Assembly: GCA_019636695.1 (NCBI GenBank)
Contig: JAHBXD010000003.1
Span: forward strand, 248,001 to 312,000
Source of the DNA: Phycisphaeraceae bacterium
GTDB taxonomy: Bacteria > Planctomycetota > Phycisphaerae > Phycisphaerales > UBA1924
Length of the DNA: 64,000 nt
Direction of reading: 5' to 3'
Below, piece after piece: positions 1 to 11,667 of the stretch. The position numbers and the translations under genes were made by a program. A model generated the notes under the pieces. It had not been told where the DNA came from. It saw only the letters and a list, made by a program, of their open reading frames with translations, and did not search any database. Every line of letters starts with the position of its first letter. Position 1 is the first letter of the stretch.

Positions 1-44
1 TCGTCGCGTCCGAATCCCTCGACGGCTCGCTATTCTACCCCAGC

Positions 45-1106
45 CTATCGCAAAACCTGAGGCAAGAGCCTTTCCAGAGTCTCCAACGCTCCACGAACAT
101 ACTTGATATTGCCCTCACGACCGAGTTGCAGGGGCACACAGGCGGCCATAAGCACCCGCCGCGTGTTCGCAAGTTCGGGGTAGTCGTCGCATACGTACAA
201 GCCCCTATCTCTCCGGCGCTTCGCAAGGCAAGATACTGGTTTTACCCCACAAAGCATCTCCGAATGTCCCCAATATTGGCGCTCGAGGTAGACGCCGTCT
301 TCGATCCAGTGCCCTGGGTGGACGAGTCCAAGATCGATCAAGACGCAGGTTCTCTCTCCCCCAGGGGAAACCCGGTACATGGCATTCCCTGGGTGCAGAT
401 CGCCGTGGCACCATGTGGACGTTGCGCGTCGCTCCCACTGACTGACGATGGGCGCCAAGCCTTTTTCGAGTTTTCGCAGCACGTCTTTCCAACGCTGGGG
501 ATCGGGGAGACCGCAGTCGGGCGCAAGTTCCCGGGATTTGTGGATCGCCTTCGCCCAATCGGTCGTTGGAGCAGGTCGATCGACGGGCTGCTGGCGCTCG
601 GCTCGCGCGTGGAAATCGACCGCGGCATCGAGAAGATCATCCAAGGCTTTCTGATTCAATTGGGCGCCGAGCGTCGGGCCATCGAGACGTTCGAGGACAA
701 GCCACGCGATGTCGTGTCCGCCAAGGGTTTCCCCGGCAGCGATGACACGGGGTGTGCTGAGCGTTCTGGAGGTGGGAAGATCCCACTCATCGGCATCGAC
801 AGCGCCGAGGCGGACAGTCCACGAGTATTCCACAGCACCGACCGGGATTTTCACCAGCACGGGAATTGCCATGCCGTCGGAGCGTGTCCACGTTGCAAAG
901 CCGGTGGAAGCTCCGCCTCTCTGCCAAGTCGAGCGGAACCACTCGATCTCGCCCAAGCGCCCATCGCAGAGTTCTCGAAGTTGGGGACCTAGTGCGGCCC
1001 CGAGGCCGAACCCGTCATGACCACCCGAACCGGGGCTGCCTGCGTGCCTCGACGGCATCGAGCCGGCAGTCGCCGGCGTCGGATGCTGCGGCATATCGGT
1101 CTCCAT
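45..1106 (-). CDS. APH-fold (aminoglycoside phosphotransferase family) kinase-like protein
   Basis: This 353-residue protein carries the phosphotransferase signature in its C-terminal half: CHGDLHPGNAM (Brenner catalytic loop) followed by a D-L-G metal-binding motif (VLIDLGLVHPGHW) and an E-D-x-x-x-L-E helix. These are the hallmarks of the APH/choline kinase fold, which moves the ATP gamma-phosphate to a small-molecule hydroxyl. The substrate cannot be read from the sequence. Resistance is only one role of this family, and housekeeping sugar or amino-alcohol kinases are as likely. The first 40 residues are low-complexity (Pro, Gly, Ser). An AAGGAGG about 10 bases upstream supports the ATG at 1106. 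It is divergent from the PhzF gene, and the 183 bp between them must hold both promoters. Confidence 0.8.
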   Translation of the reverse strand: METDMPQHPTPATAGSMPSRHAGSPGSGGHDGFGLGAALGPQLRELCDGRLGEIEWFRSTWQRGGASTGFATWTRSDGMAIPVLVKIPVGAVEYSWTVRLGAVDADEWDLPTSRTLSTPRVIAAGETLGGHDIAWLVLERLDGPTLGAQLNQKALDDLLDAAVDFHARAERQQPVDRPAPTTDWAKAIHKSRELAPDCGLPDPQRWKDVLRKLEKGLAPIVSQWERRATSTWCHGDLHPGNAMYRVSPGGERTCVLIDLGLVHPGHWIEDGVYLERQYWGHSEMLCGVKPVSCLAKRRRDRGLYVCDDYPELANTRRVLMAACVPLQLGREGNIKYVRGALETLERLLPQVLR

Positions 1107-1289
1107 GCCGGGCAGCCCTCCTTGATCTTGAAACGATACCGAAAGGCGGAAGCCGAAACAACCCCTGGCGCGACCGTAGCGGGGCGTGTCATGCTACATT
1201 CCACCAGATATCCGGCGGGACAGCTCATGTTCGCACGGCCGGGATGATGTCGCGTGTGAACGAACCAACGGCGACTTGAGGAGGTTGAC

Positions 1290-4267
<2,978 letters not shown>

Positions 4268-4333
4268 GAAGACGGCGGCATGGTTGCGGCCGGGGCGGAA
4301 GCACATAGCCCGAGGGCCGCCTGCGGCGAACTG

Positions 4334-4876
4334 ATGCACAACGTCGAGATCAAACTCGAACTTTGCGACCTGCCGCTGGCGCGCACGCTCGCTGTTGCGC
4401 TTGGGGCGACCCCGATCATCAAGCTGCAGCAGACTGACACCTACTTTCGCGTGCACAACGGTCGTCTGAAGCGACGGGAAAGCCCCGGCGAACCGATCGA
4501 GTATGTTTTTTATGACCGGCCGGATCGAGCGGACGCCAAGGTCAGCCATTTCCAAATCTACTCGGAACCGGAGTATCACGCGAAGTTCGGATTGACGCCT
4601 CTCCCGATCTGGGTGGTCGTGCGCAAGTGTCGCGAGGTGCTCCTGCTCGGGAATGTGCGCATTCACCTTGACCGCGTCGCGCACCTGGGCGATTTTCTCG
4701 AGTTCGAGGCGATGGTTACCCCGAGCTGCAACATCGCCCGATGCCACGAAACAGTCGCCGACCTTCGACGCGCGCTTGCGCCTGCGTGCGGCGGCCTCAT
4801 CGCGGTTTCATACGCCGACCTGATCGCGAGCGATCTGGAGCATGACGCCGAGCAGTGGGATCGGGAAGCCCGTTAG
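4334..4876 (+). CDS. CYTH-domain protein (class IV adenylate cyclase / triphosphatase-like)
   Basis: A 180-residue protein beginning HNVEIKLEL, matching the N-terminal E-x-K acidic/basic strand (NVEIK) of the CYTH superfamily. It continues with the expected pattern: TDTYFRVHNGRLKRRES (substrate-binding Arg/Lys), alternating charged strands, and DRVAHLGDFLEFEAMV near the C-terminus. CYTH enzymes bind triphosphates in a beta-tunnel. Members include class IV adenylate cyclase, inorganic triphosphatase and thiamine triphosphatase. This one looks closest to the class IV cyclase-like group because of NVEIK and GDFLEFE, but the product is not proven. An in-frame ATG at 4280 would add 18 residues outside the conserved region. 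Only 66 bp separate it from ligA, so it may ride the same transcript. Confidence 0.8.
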   Translation: MHNVEIKLELCDLPLARTLAVALGATPIIKLQQTDTYFRVHNGRLKRRESPGEPIEYVFYDRPDRADAKVSHFQIYSEPEYHAKFGLTPLPIWVVVRKCREVLLLGNVRIHLDRVAHLGDFLEFEAMVTPSCNIARCHETVADLRRALAPACGGLIAVSYADLIASDLEHDAEQWDREAR

Positions 4877-4881
4877 CGCGG

Positions 4882-5682
4882 TCAGACTTTCGGGCGGCTG
4901 TCTCGTTTGGCTTGGTTGCGCCGGCCACTCGCCTTGATATGGCCGCCGATGCGGGGTGTGCCGCTTGCCTGCACCCTGTCGGCCTTGCGCTTGCCGACCG
5001 ATGCCTTGTCGCGAACCTGCAGGCTGGTTTTTTCGGCCGCGAGCCGTGGTGTCACGGCATTGCGATGCAGGGCGGTCGGGGGGGTCTTTCCCGGTGTCAG
5101 CTCGGCGACAGAGCGGCGACGTGACGGCTTCTTCGTCGCAGGTGAAGACGTCACGGCTGAATCATCCGTTGCCGCGGCCCGGGCGTGACCCGACTTTGCC
5201 TTGCGAGAGAGCGCGCCCTTTCCGGCACGACGACGGCCGGAAACCGGGGTTTTCGAAGCGTCGATGGATTCGACGATGGCCTTGGTTTCGGCACGGGCGG
5301 AGCGCCGCTTGGCTCGCTTCTTCGACGCTTTCGGCTTGGCCGGGGTTGTTGCTTTGGCATTTGGGGATGCCGAAGCACCTTCAAGCCGAGTCAGGGCCGT
5401 TTGAAACCGTTCCATGGCTTCGGCGAAGATCTGCTGCTTGGTCTGGGTGGCCTCGTTGGATTGTGAAGGCCGCTTGCCGCGAGGGGACTGCTTGCCGCGA
5501 GACTCACGGCGCTGGCGTTCGGCAAGATCGCGATATTTGTCGCGCAATTTGCGGGCGCGGGCGATTTTATCGCGGAGACGGTCGGCGCTCATGGCCTTGA
5601 CAGCCGTTGCGCTGCTTGCGGAAACCAGAGCAAACTCCGGTGCGGTGCAGAGGGTTTTAGCCCGAGAGATGGAAACAGCCAT
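4882..5682 (-). CDS. Very basic Lys/Arg/Ala/Ser-rich protein, histone H1-like composition
   Basis: A 266-residue protein with no enzyme motif. Residues about 35-75 form a charged helix (DRLRDKIARARKLRDKYRDL) with coiled-coil potential. The middle is Ala/Lys/Arg/Ser-rich and disordered-looking (PAKPKASKKRAKRRSARAE), resembling eukaryotic H1 tails and bacterial AlgP/Hc1-like proteins. It ends with a better-ordered basic segment, RIGGHIKASGRRNQAKRD, which looks like a conserved C-terminal box rather than random tail. DNA or RNA binding is inferred from charge only. The ATG at 5682 has CGGAG 7 bases upstream; a longer frame to 5787 lacks such support. It is convergent with the CYTH gene, with 5 bp between stops. 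Confidence 0.7.
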   Translation of the reverse strand: MAVSISRAKTLCTAPEFALVSASSATAVKAMSADRLRDKIARARKLRDKYRDLAERQRRESRGKQSPRGKRPSQSNEATQTKQQIFAEAMERFQTALTRLEGASASPNAKATTPAKPKASKKRAKRRSARAETKAIVESIDASKTPVSGRRRAGKGALSRKAKSGHARAAATDDSAVTSSPATKKPSRRRSVAELTPGKTPPTALHRNAVTPRLAAEKTSLQVRDKASVGKRKADRVQASGTPRIGGHIKASGRRNQAKRDSRPKV

Positions 5683-5829
5683 TGTGCGCTCCGTGCAAAA
5701 TACGAGGGATTCCGTCTGGGTATTGCGGCATGCAGCGCCACGGGCAACCCGACGCGGCACGCCCACTGCGGTCGCGCCATGCTGCATGATATCGCCCGTT
5801 GATGCGTGGGGTGAAGCGAGCTGAATTCT

Positions 5830-6504
5830 CTACATCACGAATCGAACGAAGATCCACGCCCAGATGGCCGCACGCACCAGGAACACCAAGAGCGCCACGA
5901 TGACGGCCTCTTCAAGATCGAGATCGACCAGGCTCATCAGCAGCCCGATCAGAATCACCACCGAGATCAGCCAAGGGAGAAAGGGAACCGGAATCAGCCC
6001 GAGAAGCATCGACGCGACGGCCGCAAGGCTGTAGGCCGCGGCTACCTGAAGCATGGTGGTGGAAACATGCGAGGCCCAGCCGATCCAGACCATCGCGCAC
6101 CCGAAGTAGACAAGGCACGCGATCAGAAGCATCGCGGCCTGGATGCCAACCGCCAGCCCTACGGTGAGCAGGGAGACATCGGAGACCTCACTCGTCAGAA
6201 TAAAAATCAGGACGGATGCCAGAAACCCCCCCGCCAAGAGAAGCCCGGCGTAGAGATTCGGCCTGTCGGCCAGGCTCGTCGGCGGCGGCGGCGCGGTGCG
6301 GAGCGCCCGACCGGGCTGCACTTTCCCGCCGCATTCGGGGCATTGCGGAACGAATAGACCTTGAAGGTCATAGCCGCAATGCGGGCAGGGAATGGGGGCG
6401 GTTTCGGACCGTGCGGGCGGGGGGCGATGGGTGGGCTTTGGAAGCTCGAGTTCAGGCTCGAGGCCGTAGATTTCGGGTTCTTCGGGAGGGGGGCCTGCGG
6501 TCAT
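5830..6504 (-). CDS. Zinc-ribbon multi-pass membrane protein
   Basis: A 224-residue protein with a Pro-rich start and then a four-cysteine ribbon, CPHCGYDLQGL...CPECGG, at about residues 38-60. After it come several hydrophobic stretches: GLLLAGGFLASVLIFIL, the segment around GLAVGIQAAMLLIACLVYF, a long pair near LLGLIPVPFLPWLISVVILI, and a C-terminal VALLVFLVRAAIWAWIFV. That suggests four or five membrane helices with a cytoplasmic ribbon. The CGYDLxGL form of ribbon recurs in a second membrane protein at 25978-26373. The function is unknown to me. It may be transcribed with the genes on either side, which lie on the same strand with gaps of 91 and 147 bp. Confidence 0.75.
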   Translation of the reverse strand: MTAGPPPEEPEIYGLEPELELPKPTHRPPPARSETAPIPCPHCGYDLQGLFVPQCPECGGKVQPGRALRTAPPPPTSLADRPNLYAGLLLAGGFLASVLIFILTSEVSDVSLLTVGLAVGIQAAMLLIACLVYFGCAMVWIGWASHVSTTMLQVAAAYSLAAVASMLLGLIPVPFLPWLISVVILIGLLMSLVDLDLEEAVIVALLVFLVRAAIWAWIFVRFVM

Positions 6505-6595
6505 GCCCGCAGTTTACCAAAGCCCTGTTCGCCGGCTGCAGCCACAGCTGCCGCCGGGACGCATGGAGCCGTGCCAAACGGACAAGTCGCACACG

Positions 6596-7186
6596 TTATC
6601 GCTGACGACCTTCGATCGCACAGATCAGGCACCCCGCCGCCAGGATGGCAAGGTCGTCGATGTGTTCGTCGTGCTTGAGAATTGAGACGCCGAGGCGATA
6701 CACAAACCAGTTGAAGTGCTGGCGGTACATGGCGATCGGTGTGCCGTCATTCAGGTGCATATCAAACTTTTGCGGAGCGAGCAGTGAGCCGTAGTCGGTG
6801 TACCGCCGCATGAAAGAGAGAAACCGGCCTCGTTCGCGTAGAACGGCCACCTGCCGACCTTCGTGATCGAAGACGAGCCATTCGTCCTTGAGAAACGTAC
6901 TTTTCAGGCCCTTTCGCCGTAACGAAGCGAGCACCTCGCCGGTCGGCAGGGTGATGTCGTAGGTTGCCCCGAAGTCAATGATTGACCGGGCCTTCATGAC
7001 CAGCAGTTCCTCGGAGCAGGCCTCGCTGGTGTAGAGGCGGATGTCTTCCTTGAGTTTGAAGGCCTTCTGCTTGCAGTAGGCGACGAGGCCGCCATTCGGG
7101 TCGTAGACGTGGAATGCCGCGCCGAAGATCTTGAGGATCTTGCGTCGGATGGTGTATTGCTCTCCTGGACGCGCCTTGACGGCCAT
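6596..7186 (-). CDS. LURP-one-related / Tubby-like fold protein
   Basis: A 196-residue protein matching the LURP-one-related (LOR) family in length and strand pattern: YTIRRKILKIFGAAFHVYD, repeated beta-hairpins with D-x-x-G turns (DPNGGLVAY, PTGEVLASLRRK, DHEGRQVAVLRER), and a C-terminal hydrophobic helix (DDLAILAAGCLICAI) that fills the barrel in Tubby-fold structures. The family also includes phospholipid-scramblase relatives. Its bacterial role is not established, and membrane or phosphoinositide-type ligand binding is only an analogy. The ATG at 7186 has GGAG 10 bases upstream. It follows tsf on the same strand, with a hairpin in the 124 bp between. Confidence 0.75.
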   Translation of the reverse strand: MAVKARPGEQYTIRRKILKIFGAAFHVYDPNGGLVAYCKQKAFKLKEDIRLYTSEACSEELLVMKARSIIDFGATYDITLPTGEVLASLRRKGLKSTFLKDEWLVFDHEGRQVAVLRERGRFLSFMRRYTDYGSLLAPQKFDMHLNDGTPIAMYRQHFNWFVYRLGVSILKHDEHIDDLAILAAGCLICAIEGRQR

Positions 7187-7244
7187 ATACGGGTCTCCGA
7201 AAGTCGGCAGTACACCAACCCGGGTTCATCCATGCAACAGCAGC

Positions 7245-7270
7245 GCGACGCCGGAGATTGTCGGCGTCGC
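7245..7270 (-). terminator. Perfect 9-bp hairpin between tsf and the LURP-like gene
   Basis: An inverted repeat with 9-bp GC-rich arms (gcgacgccg / cggcgtcgc) and an 8-base loop lies about 40 bp past the tsf stop. It is not followed by a clear U-run in either direction, so it is a weak terminator or attenuating stem rather than a textbook intrinsic terminator. Confidence 0.35.
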
Positions 7271-7310
7271 GGTGATGTTTACATCAGGAATGGCGCCAAA
7301 GGAAGTCGAC

Positions 7311-8135
7311 TCAGGCGTCGGTTTCGCCGAGCTGCCAGCGAACGAACGCCACGAGCCGCCCTTTGCCCCCGACCACTTCTTTGATGGGCTTGGTGGGGTC
7401 CATCACGAAGGGCTGCTCGACCAACGCCATGTCGGAGTAGAACTTTTTGATCGCCCCCTCGACCATCTTTTCGGCGATCTGCTGAGGTTTGCCGCTTTCC
7501 ATGGCCTGTTCGATGCGGAACTTTCGCTCCTTCTCGACCAGATCCGCCGGGATGTCTTCGGCAGTCACACCCAGAGGACGCGGGTTCGCCGCGGCGATGT
7601 GCATGCCGATCTGCTTGAGCAGTTCATCTGAGACATCGCCCTCGGCCTGCACCAGAACGCCGGTCTTGCCGTCGTGGTGAACATAGGAACCGAAACGGGT
7701 TGCGCCGGCTGCACCCTTGAGCACCTTGCCGCGGGAGAATCGGCAATTCTCACCCGTGGAGATTCGCAGGTCATCGACCGGCTTGAGCATGTCGGCGGTC
7801 GCCTGGAAATCGCCTGCGGGCATGGCAAGCCCCTGGTTCGCGATGGTGGCGACCGCAGCCTGGAATTTCTCGTTCTTGGCGGTGAAATCCGTCTCAGCAC
7901 GGATTTCCACGATCGCAGCCGCGGAGTTGTCCGGTGCGATGGCAATGCCGACACGCCCTTCGCCGGCTGCTCGCTCGGTGCGGCCTTCCATCTTGCCCTT
8001 GAGTTTCTTACGAAGGTACTCTTGAGCCATCTCAAAGTCGCCGTTGTTCTTCTCAAGGGCGTCTTTGCAATCCATCATGGGCAAGCCGGTCTGATTCCGG
8101 AGCTTCATTACGTCCTTGGCGCTGATCTCGGCCAT
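7311..8135 (-). CDS. tsf: Translation elongation factor Ts
   Basis: The guanine nucleotide exchange factor for EF-Tu, in the cytoplasm. The start MAEISAKDVMKLRNQTGLPM, the N-terminal UBA-like helix bundle and the signature DCKDALEKNNGD are diagnostic. The two-part core domain (VEIRAETDFTAKNEKFQ, then the C-terminal EQPFVMDPTKPIKEVV) is complete at 274 residues, close to E. coli EF-Ts. The ATG at 8135 is preceded by GGGAG. The longer frame upstream to 8243 lies outside the family. It lies 123 bp downstream of rpsB in the near-universal rpsB-tsf order, though pyrH and frr do not follow as they often do. Confidence 0.97.
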   Translation of the reverse strand: MAEISAKDVMKLRNQTGLPMMDCKDALEKNNGDFEMAQEYLRKKLKGKMEGRTERAAGEGRVGIAIAPDNSAAAIVEIRAETDFTAKNEKFQAAVATIANQGLAMPAGDFQATADMLKPVDDLRISTGENCRFSRGKVLKGAAGATRFGSYVHHDGKTGVLVQAEGDVSDELLKQIGMHIAAANPRPLGVTAEDIPADLVEKERKFRIEQAMESGKPQQIAEKMVEGAIKKFYSDMALVEQPFVMDPTKPIKEVVGGKGRLVAFVRWQLGETDA

Positions 8136-8258
8136 CGGGCAGTCTCCCGCGTGTGGTTCAGAGTGTCTGAGGCAACGGCCCGCGGCGGTATCGCCTGGGT
8201 CCGGAGGAACAATCATGGTGAAAGCCCGGGGTTGAACCCCCAAGCCGAAAACAAGGGC

Positions 8259-9104
8259 TTACTCAGCCTGGACGCGCTCGGCCGATGCGGCGGGGCGAGC
8301 TTCGTCGCCCTCGGAGGGCGTGCCCGCATCATCGGCCCGGAACTGGGCCCGGCGAGAACGACGGGGGCCTTCAGCCGAGGGCTGCCCGGCAGAGTCGGCG
8401 TGTTCTTTCAATTCCCGGTTCTGCTTGCCGTCGGCCACGGCCTTGCAAAGCTCACGGATGATGACGTCGATAGAGCGCATCGAGTCGTCGTTGCCGGGGA
8501 TGGCGATGTCCGCAAGGTCCGGGTCGCCGTCGGTGTCGAGCAGGCAGATCGTGGGAATTCCGAGTTTCCGAGCTTCGGCAACCGCTGTGTGCTCCTTACG
8601 CACATCAATGATGACCATCGCGCCAGGGAGTTTGTCCATCGCCCGGATGCCGTCGAGGTTGCGCTTGATCTTCTTCAGTTCACGCCGAAGCTGGCTCTCC
8701 ATTTTCTTGGAGTACCCGGCGAAGTTGGTCTCGGCTTCAATTTTCTCGAGTTCCTCAAGCCGCTTGAGGCGCTGACGGATCGTGCGGAAATTCGTCAATG
8801 TGCCGCCCAGCCAACGCTCGGTCACCCTGTGCATGCCGACCTGAGGAACTCGCTCGTCGAGCACACTCTTCGCCTGGCGCTTGGTGCCGATGAAGCAAAC
8901 ATCCTTCCCGTCGCTGACAACGCGAGTGATGTATCGCTTCGCAAGAAGTAGGCCTTTGACCGTCTCTTTGATGTCGATGATGTGGATGCCGTTCCGCTTG
9001 CCGTAAATGAACGGCGACATCTTCGGGTTCCAGTTGCTGGAACGCTGGCCGTAATGAATTCCGGCGTCGATCAGATCTTGGACAAGGGACGTTGCTTCAG
9101 CCAT
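8259..9104 (-). CDS. rpsB: 30S ribosomal protein S2
   Basis: Small-subunit protein S2. The N-terminal LVQDLIDAGIHYGQRSSNWN and NPKMSPFIYGKRNGIHIIDI are signature S2 sequence, followed by RWLGGTLTNFRTI and the C-terminal IDVRKEHTAVAEARKLGIP and PGNDDSMRSIDVI blocks. The conserved core ends near residue 225. A tail of about 50 residues, rich in Arg, Ala, Ser, Asp and Glu, follows, giving 281 residues against 241 in E. coli. The ATG at 9104 has GAAGAGAG upstream; a frame open to 9302 adds no S2 sequence. A sigma70-like promoter about 210 bp upstream would give a long leader. Confidence 0.97.
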   Translation of the reverse strand: MAEATSLVQDLIDAGIHYGQRSSNWNPKMSPFIYGKRNGIHIIDIKETVKGLLLAKRYITRVVSDGKDVCFIGTKRQAKSVLDERVPQVGMHRVTERWLGGTLTNFRTIRQRLKRLEELEKIEAETNFAGYSKKMESQLRRELKKIKRNLDGIRAMDKLPGAMVIIDVRKEHTAVAEARKLGIPTICLLDTDGDPDLADIAIPGNDDSMRSIDVIIRELCKAVADGKQNRELKEHADSAGQPSAEGPRRSRRAQFRADDAGTPSEGDEARPAASAERVQAE

Positions 9105-9313
9105 GGGGAACTCTCTTCGGCAGCGACACCGGCGGCGGGAACATCGGCGCCCGGCCGGAAGCATCGTGCTCCTGCCGGGTTTCGCGACGCACAAGGGCGC
9201 TTCTGTGGGCGTGAGAGTCAGCCGCTCGCAAAAGCGCTCCCACGCGCAAACTTGAAAACCCGCCCCCGCACCACGCGAGACCCGGGCAGACCGGCCGATC
9301 ACAGGTCTTCCTG

Positions 9314-9341
9314 ACTATAGGAATGGTCTCAGCCCGGACAA
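9314..9341 (-). promoter_or_regulatory. Candidate sigma70-type promoter for rpsB-tsf
   Basis: On the minus strand, TTGTCC (9336-9341) and TATAGT (9314-9319) are separated by 16 bases, a good match to -35/-10 elements. It would start transcription about 200 bases before the rpsB ATG, leaving a leader of a size common for autoregulated ribosomal protein operons. This is pattern evidence only, and planctomycete promoters are little characterised. The rest of the 357-bp divergent gap (9105-9461) holds no gene that I can support. Confidence 0.35.
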
Positions 9342-9461
9342 GGCCACCGGCCCGGTGGGTTGCCGAAATCCCCCCTGTTCTGGGGGTCGATGCCCCCGTG
9401 TCCACCCGATGGTCTGCTTTGCTCACAGCCCCTTTCTCTTGCCACTGAAGGGGGCGGGCGG

Positions 9462-9971
9462 ATGGACCGAAAACCCGGCTTGACGGCTTGCCGCGAGGGC
9501 GTGGCGTCATCGGAGTGCAGCACCATGCCTGAGCAGCCGGGCCTGAGCGTCCGCAGATCGGTTCGATTTGAGCTGGTTCTGCCGGTACGAATGTGCATTG
9601 CCCCGGAGCACCGGGGGCATGTTCGGTGGAATACGGGGCTGGGTGGACCAGAGGGGTGGATCGATGCGGACCTGATCGACTTCTCGGCCGGGGGCATCGG
9701 TGTGATGAGCCTGGTCTTTGTACCAAGGAAAACCCTGGTGCGATTCAAGGTTCTCGGGATCGACGGCGGACCCGGAGAGCCGTTGCTGGATGCGGTGGCA
9801 AGGGTGCAGCGTGTGACGATGACCGACCGCCGCCCGGCCTATCTGCTCGGCACGTCGTTCGAGCGAACCAACGAGGTGGTGACGAGACAGATCGCGGAGT
9901 TGATCGGTCGGCTCGACCCAGCGCTCGCGCGTGCCGCACGGTGCGATGGAGAGGGGCCCGGCCATGCTTGA
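9462..9971 (+). CDS. PilZ domain protein, first gene of the pilus-like operon
   Basis: A 169-residue protein with both PilZ c-di-GMP contact motifs: RRSVR (RxxxR) at about residues 31-35 and DFSAGGIG (D-x-S-x-x-G) about 40 residues later, followed by the six-strand barrel pattern (RFKVLGIDG, AVARVQRVTM, YLLGTSFERT). It therefore probably binds c-di-GMP and could gate the ATPase encoded next, with which it overlaps by 8 bases. The ATG at 9462 has GAAGGGGG 7 bases upstream. An internal ATG at 9525 is an alternative that loses no PilZ residues. The gene is divergent from rpsB. Confidence 0.8.
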   Translation: MDRKPGLTACREGVASSECSTMPEQPGLSVRRSVRFELVLPVRMCIAPEHRGHVRWNTGLGGPEGWIDADLIDFSAGGIGVMSLVFVPRKTLVRFKVLGIDGGPGEPLLDAVARVQRVTMTDRRPAYLLGTSFERTNEVVTRQIAELIGRLDPALARAARCDGEGPGHA

Positions 9972-11667
9972 TTCGAGTGATTTTCTTCTTCGGACGTTGC
10001 TCGAGGACGGCGAGATCACGCAAGCCGACGTGAAGCGAGCGCGTGAGCATGCGCTGGCGGCTTCGATCGATGTGTCGCAGGCACTGATCAACCTGAATGT
10101 CGTGACGAGCCGACAACTGGCCATCGCGAGGGCGCGGCTGTGCGAGTATCCGTATGTTGATCTCGCGAATTTCGACATTGATCTGCAGAACGCACGGCTG
10201 CTTTCTCGCAACATTGCCGAGCGATTTGTCGCATTCCCGCTCTTCTGCGTCGAGCAGACCGCCACGGTGGCGATGCTCGATCCGCTGAACCTGACGGCGA
10301 TTGATCAGCTCCGGCAAGTCCTGAAAATGGATGTTGATCCGGTGCTGTGCGATCCGGAACAACTGCGCTCGTTAATTGCGCGCGCATATACGATGATCCG
10401 CGCTGACGCGCCGATCGCCGCGGAGACAGGCGGGAAGTCCGCGGCGGATGATCTCGGGCTGACCACCGGCGACGAGCCGATTGTTGCGGCGGTGAACCAG
10501 CTTCTGGCCGGCGCCGTGGAGAGCGGCGCCAGCGACATTCACATCAACCCCGATGAGCACGACCTGCATGTGCGCTATCGGATTGACGGTGTGCTTCATC
10601 CGCAGCAGGGTCCGGGCAAGGGGGCACATGCCGGCTTGGTGCAACGCCTGAAGGTGCTCGCCCAACTTGATTTGACCCAGTCCCGCCGGCCGCAGGACGG
10701 CAAGTTCCGATTTCAGCACGCGGGCAGTTATGTTGATGTCCGCCTGAGCCTGCTTCCGACGATTCACGGCGAAAATGCCGTGATGAGGCTGCTGCGACCT
10801 GCGTCGCGCATAGGCACGATCGCGGAACTCGGGATGCCGCAGGATATGCGCGAGTGGTTCGAGCAGGCGGTCGTGCGTCCTCACGGGATGATTCTCGTCA
10901 CAGGACCGACGGGCAGCGGCAAGACCACGACGTTGTACACAGCCCTGGCCCACATCAACCGAGCAGACGTCAACATCATGACGATCGAAGACCCGGTTGA
11001 ACTACGTCTGCCGCTGGTCCGCCAGATCCAAGTCAACACCGAGATCGGGTTGACGTTCGCGAGCGCGCTTCGGTCGATTCTTCGACAGGATCCGGATGTT
11101 GTGCTCGTGGGTGAGATTCGAGATGCCGAAACGGCACGAATCGCCGCGCAGGCCGCGATGACCGGCCACCTGGTGCTCTCGACGCTTCATACCAACGATT
11201 CCGTAGGATCGATCGCGAGGCTGCGCGACCTCGATGTGCCGAACTTCGCCATCAGCAACGCCCTGCTGCTTGTGATCGCCCAGCGACTGGCCAGGAAGGT
11301 CTGCACCGGGTGTGCCACGCCTGATGCACACGATCCGGCGGTGCTCGCTCAATTCGGGCTTGACTCTTCGGCTCGTTTCACGCGCGGCGCGGGATGCCCC
11401 AAGTGCCACTCGCTCGGGTATCGCGGTCGGCTGGGAGTCTATGAATTGCTCCGCGCGACCGGACGCATCCGGACGATGATTGACCAGAATGCCCCGACGA
11501 GTGCACTGGAGCAGGCCGCATTGAGCGAGGGCATGCGACCCCTCTGGAGACACGCGCTCGAGCGCGCGCTCATGGGCGACACCACGGTTGAAGAGTTGAT
11601 GAGGTTACGTGCCACGATCGACCATGTCGAATCGGCTCCGGATGTATTGGAAAGGGCCGCGGCATGA
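9964..11667 (+). CDS. gspE: GspE/PilB-type assembly ATPase
   Basis: The hexameric cytoplasmic ATPase that powers pseudopilus or pilus extension. The 567 residues hold a GspE N-terminal (MshEN-like) region at 1-150, then the ATPase: GPTGSGKTTTLYTAL (Walker A, about 315-328), EDPVELRL (Asp/Glu box), RQDPDVVLVGEIRDAETA (Walker B), and the His box in GHLVLSTLHTNDS. The zinc-binding pairs CTGC (about 447) and CPKC (about 478), separated by about 28 residues, are typical of GspE/PilB and absent from PilT. The ATG at 9964 overlaps the PilZ gene by 8 bases, and the stop overlaps gspF as ATGA. Choosing between T2SS and type IV pilus is not possible from this protein alone. Confidence 0.95.
   Translation: MLDSSDFLLRTLLEDGEITQADVKRAREHALAASIDVSQALINLNVVTSRQLAIARARLCEYPYVDLANFDIDLQNARLLSRNIAERFVAFPLFCVEQTATVAMLDPLNLTAIDQLRQVLKMDVDPVLCDPEQLRSLIARAYTMIRADAPIAAETGGKSAADDLGLTTGDEPIVAAVNQLLAGAVESGASDIHINPDEHDLHVRYRIDGVLHPQQGPGKGAHAGLVQRLKVLAQLDLTQSRRPQDGKFRFQHAGSYVDVRLSLLPTIHGENAVMRLLRPASRIGTIAELGMPQDMREWFEQAVVRPHGMILVTGPTGSGKTTTLYTALAHINRADVNIMTIEDPVELRLPLVRQIQVNTEIGLTFASALRSILRQDPDVVLVGEIRDAETARIAAQAAMTGHLVLSTLHTNDSVGSIARLRDLDVPNFAISNALLLVIAQRLARKVCTGCATPDAHDPAVLAQFGLDSSARFTRGAGCPKCHSLGYRGRLGVYELLRATGRIRTMIDQNAPTSALEQAALSEGMRPLWRHALERALMGDTTVEELMRLRATIDHVESAPDVLERAAA

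Noticed and set aside
1..44. Possible tRNA 3' end (a TCCGAATC-like T-loop)
   Set aside because: The flanking bases cannot form a 5-bp T stem, and no CCA-type acceptor end fits. Only 44 bp are available.
126..992. 288-codon open frame on the plus strand
   Set aside because: It is antisense to the phosphotransferase, whose HGDLHPGN and DLG motifs are real. The frame is a GC-rich shadow with no family features.
7674..8951. 425-codon open frame on the plus strand
   Set aside because: It spans the antisense of both tsf and rpsB, which are certain genes. No start signal or domain.
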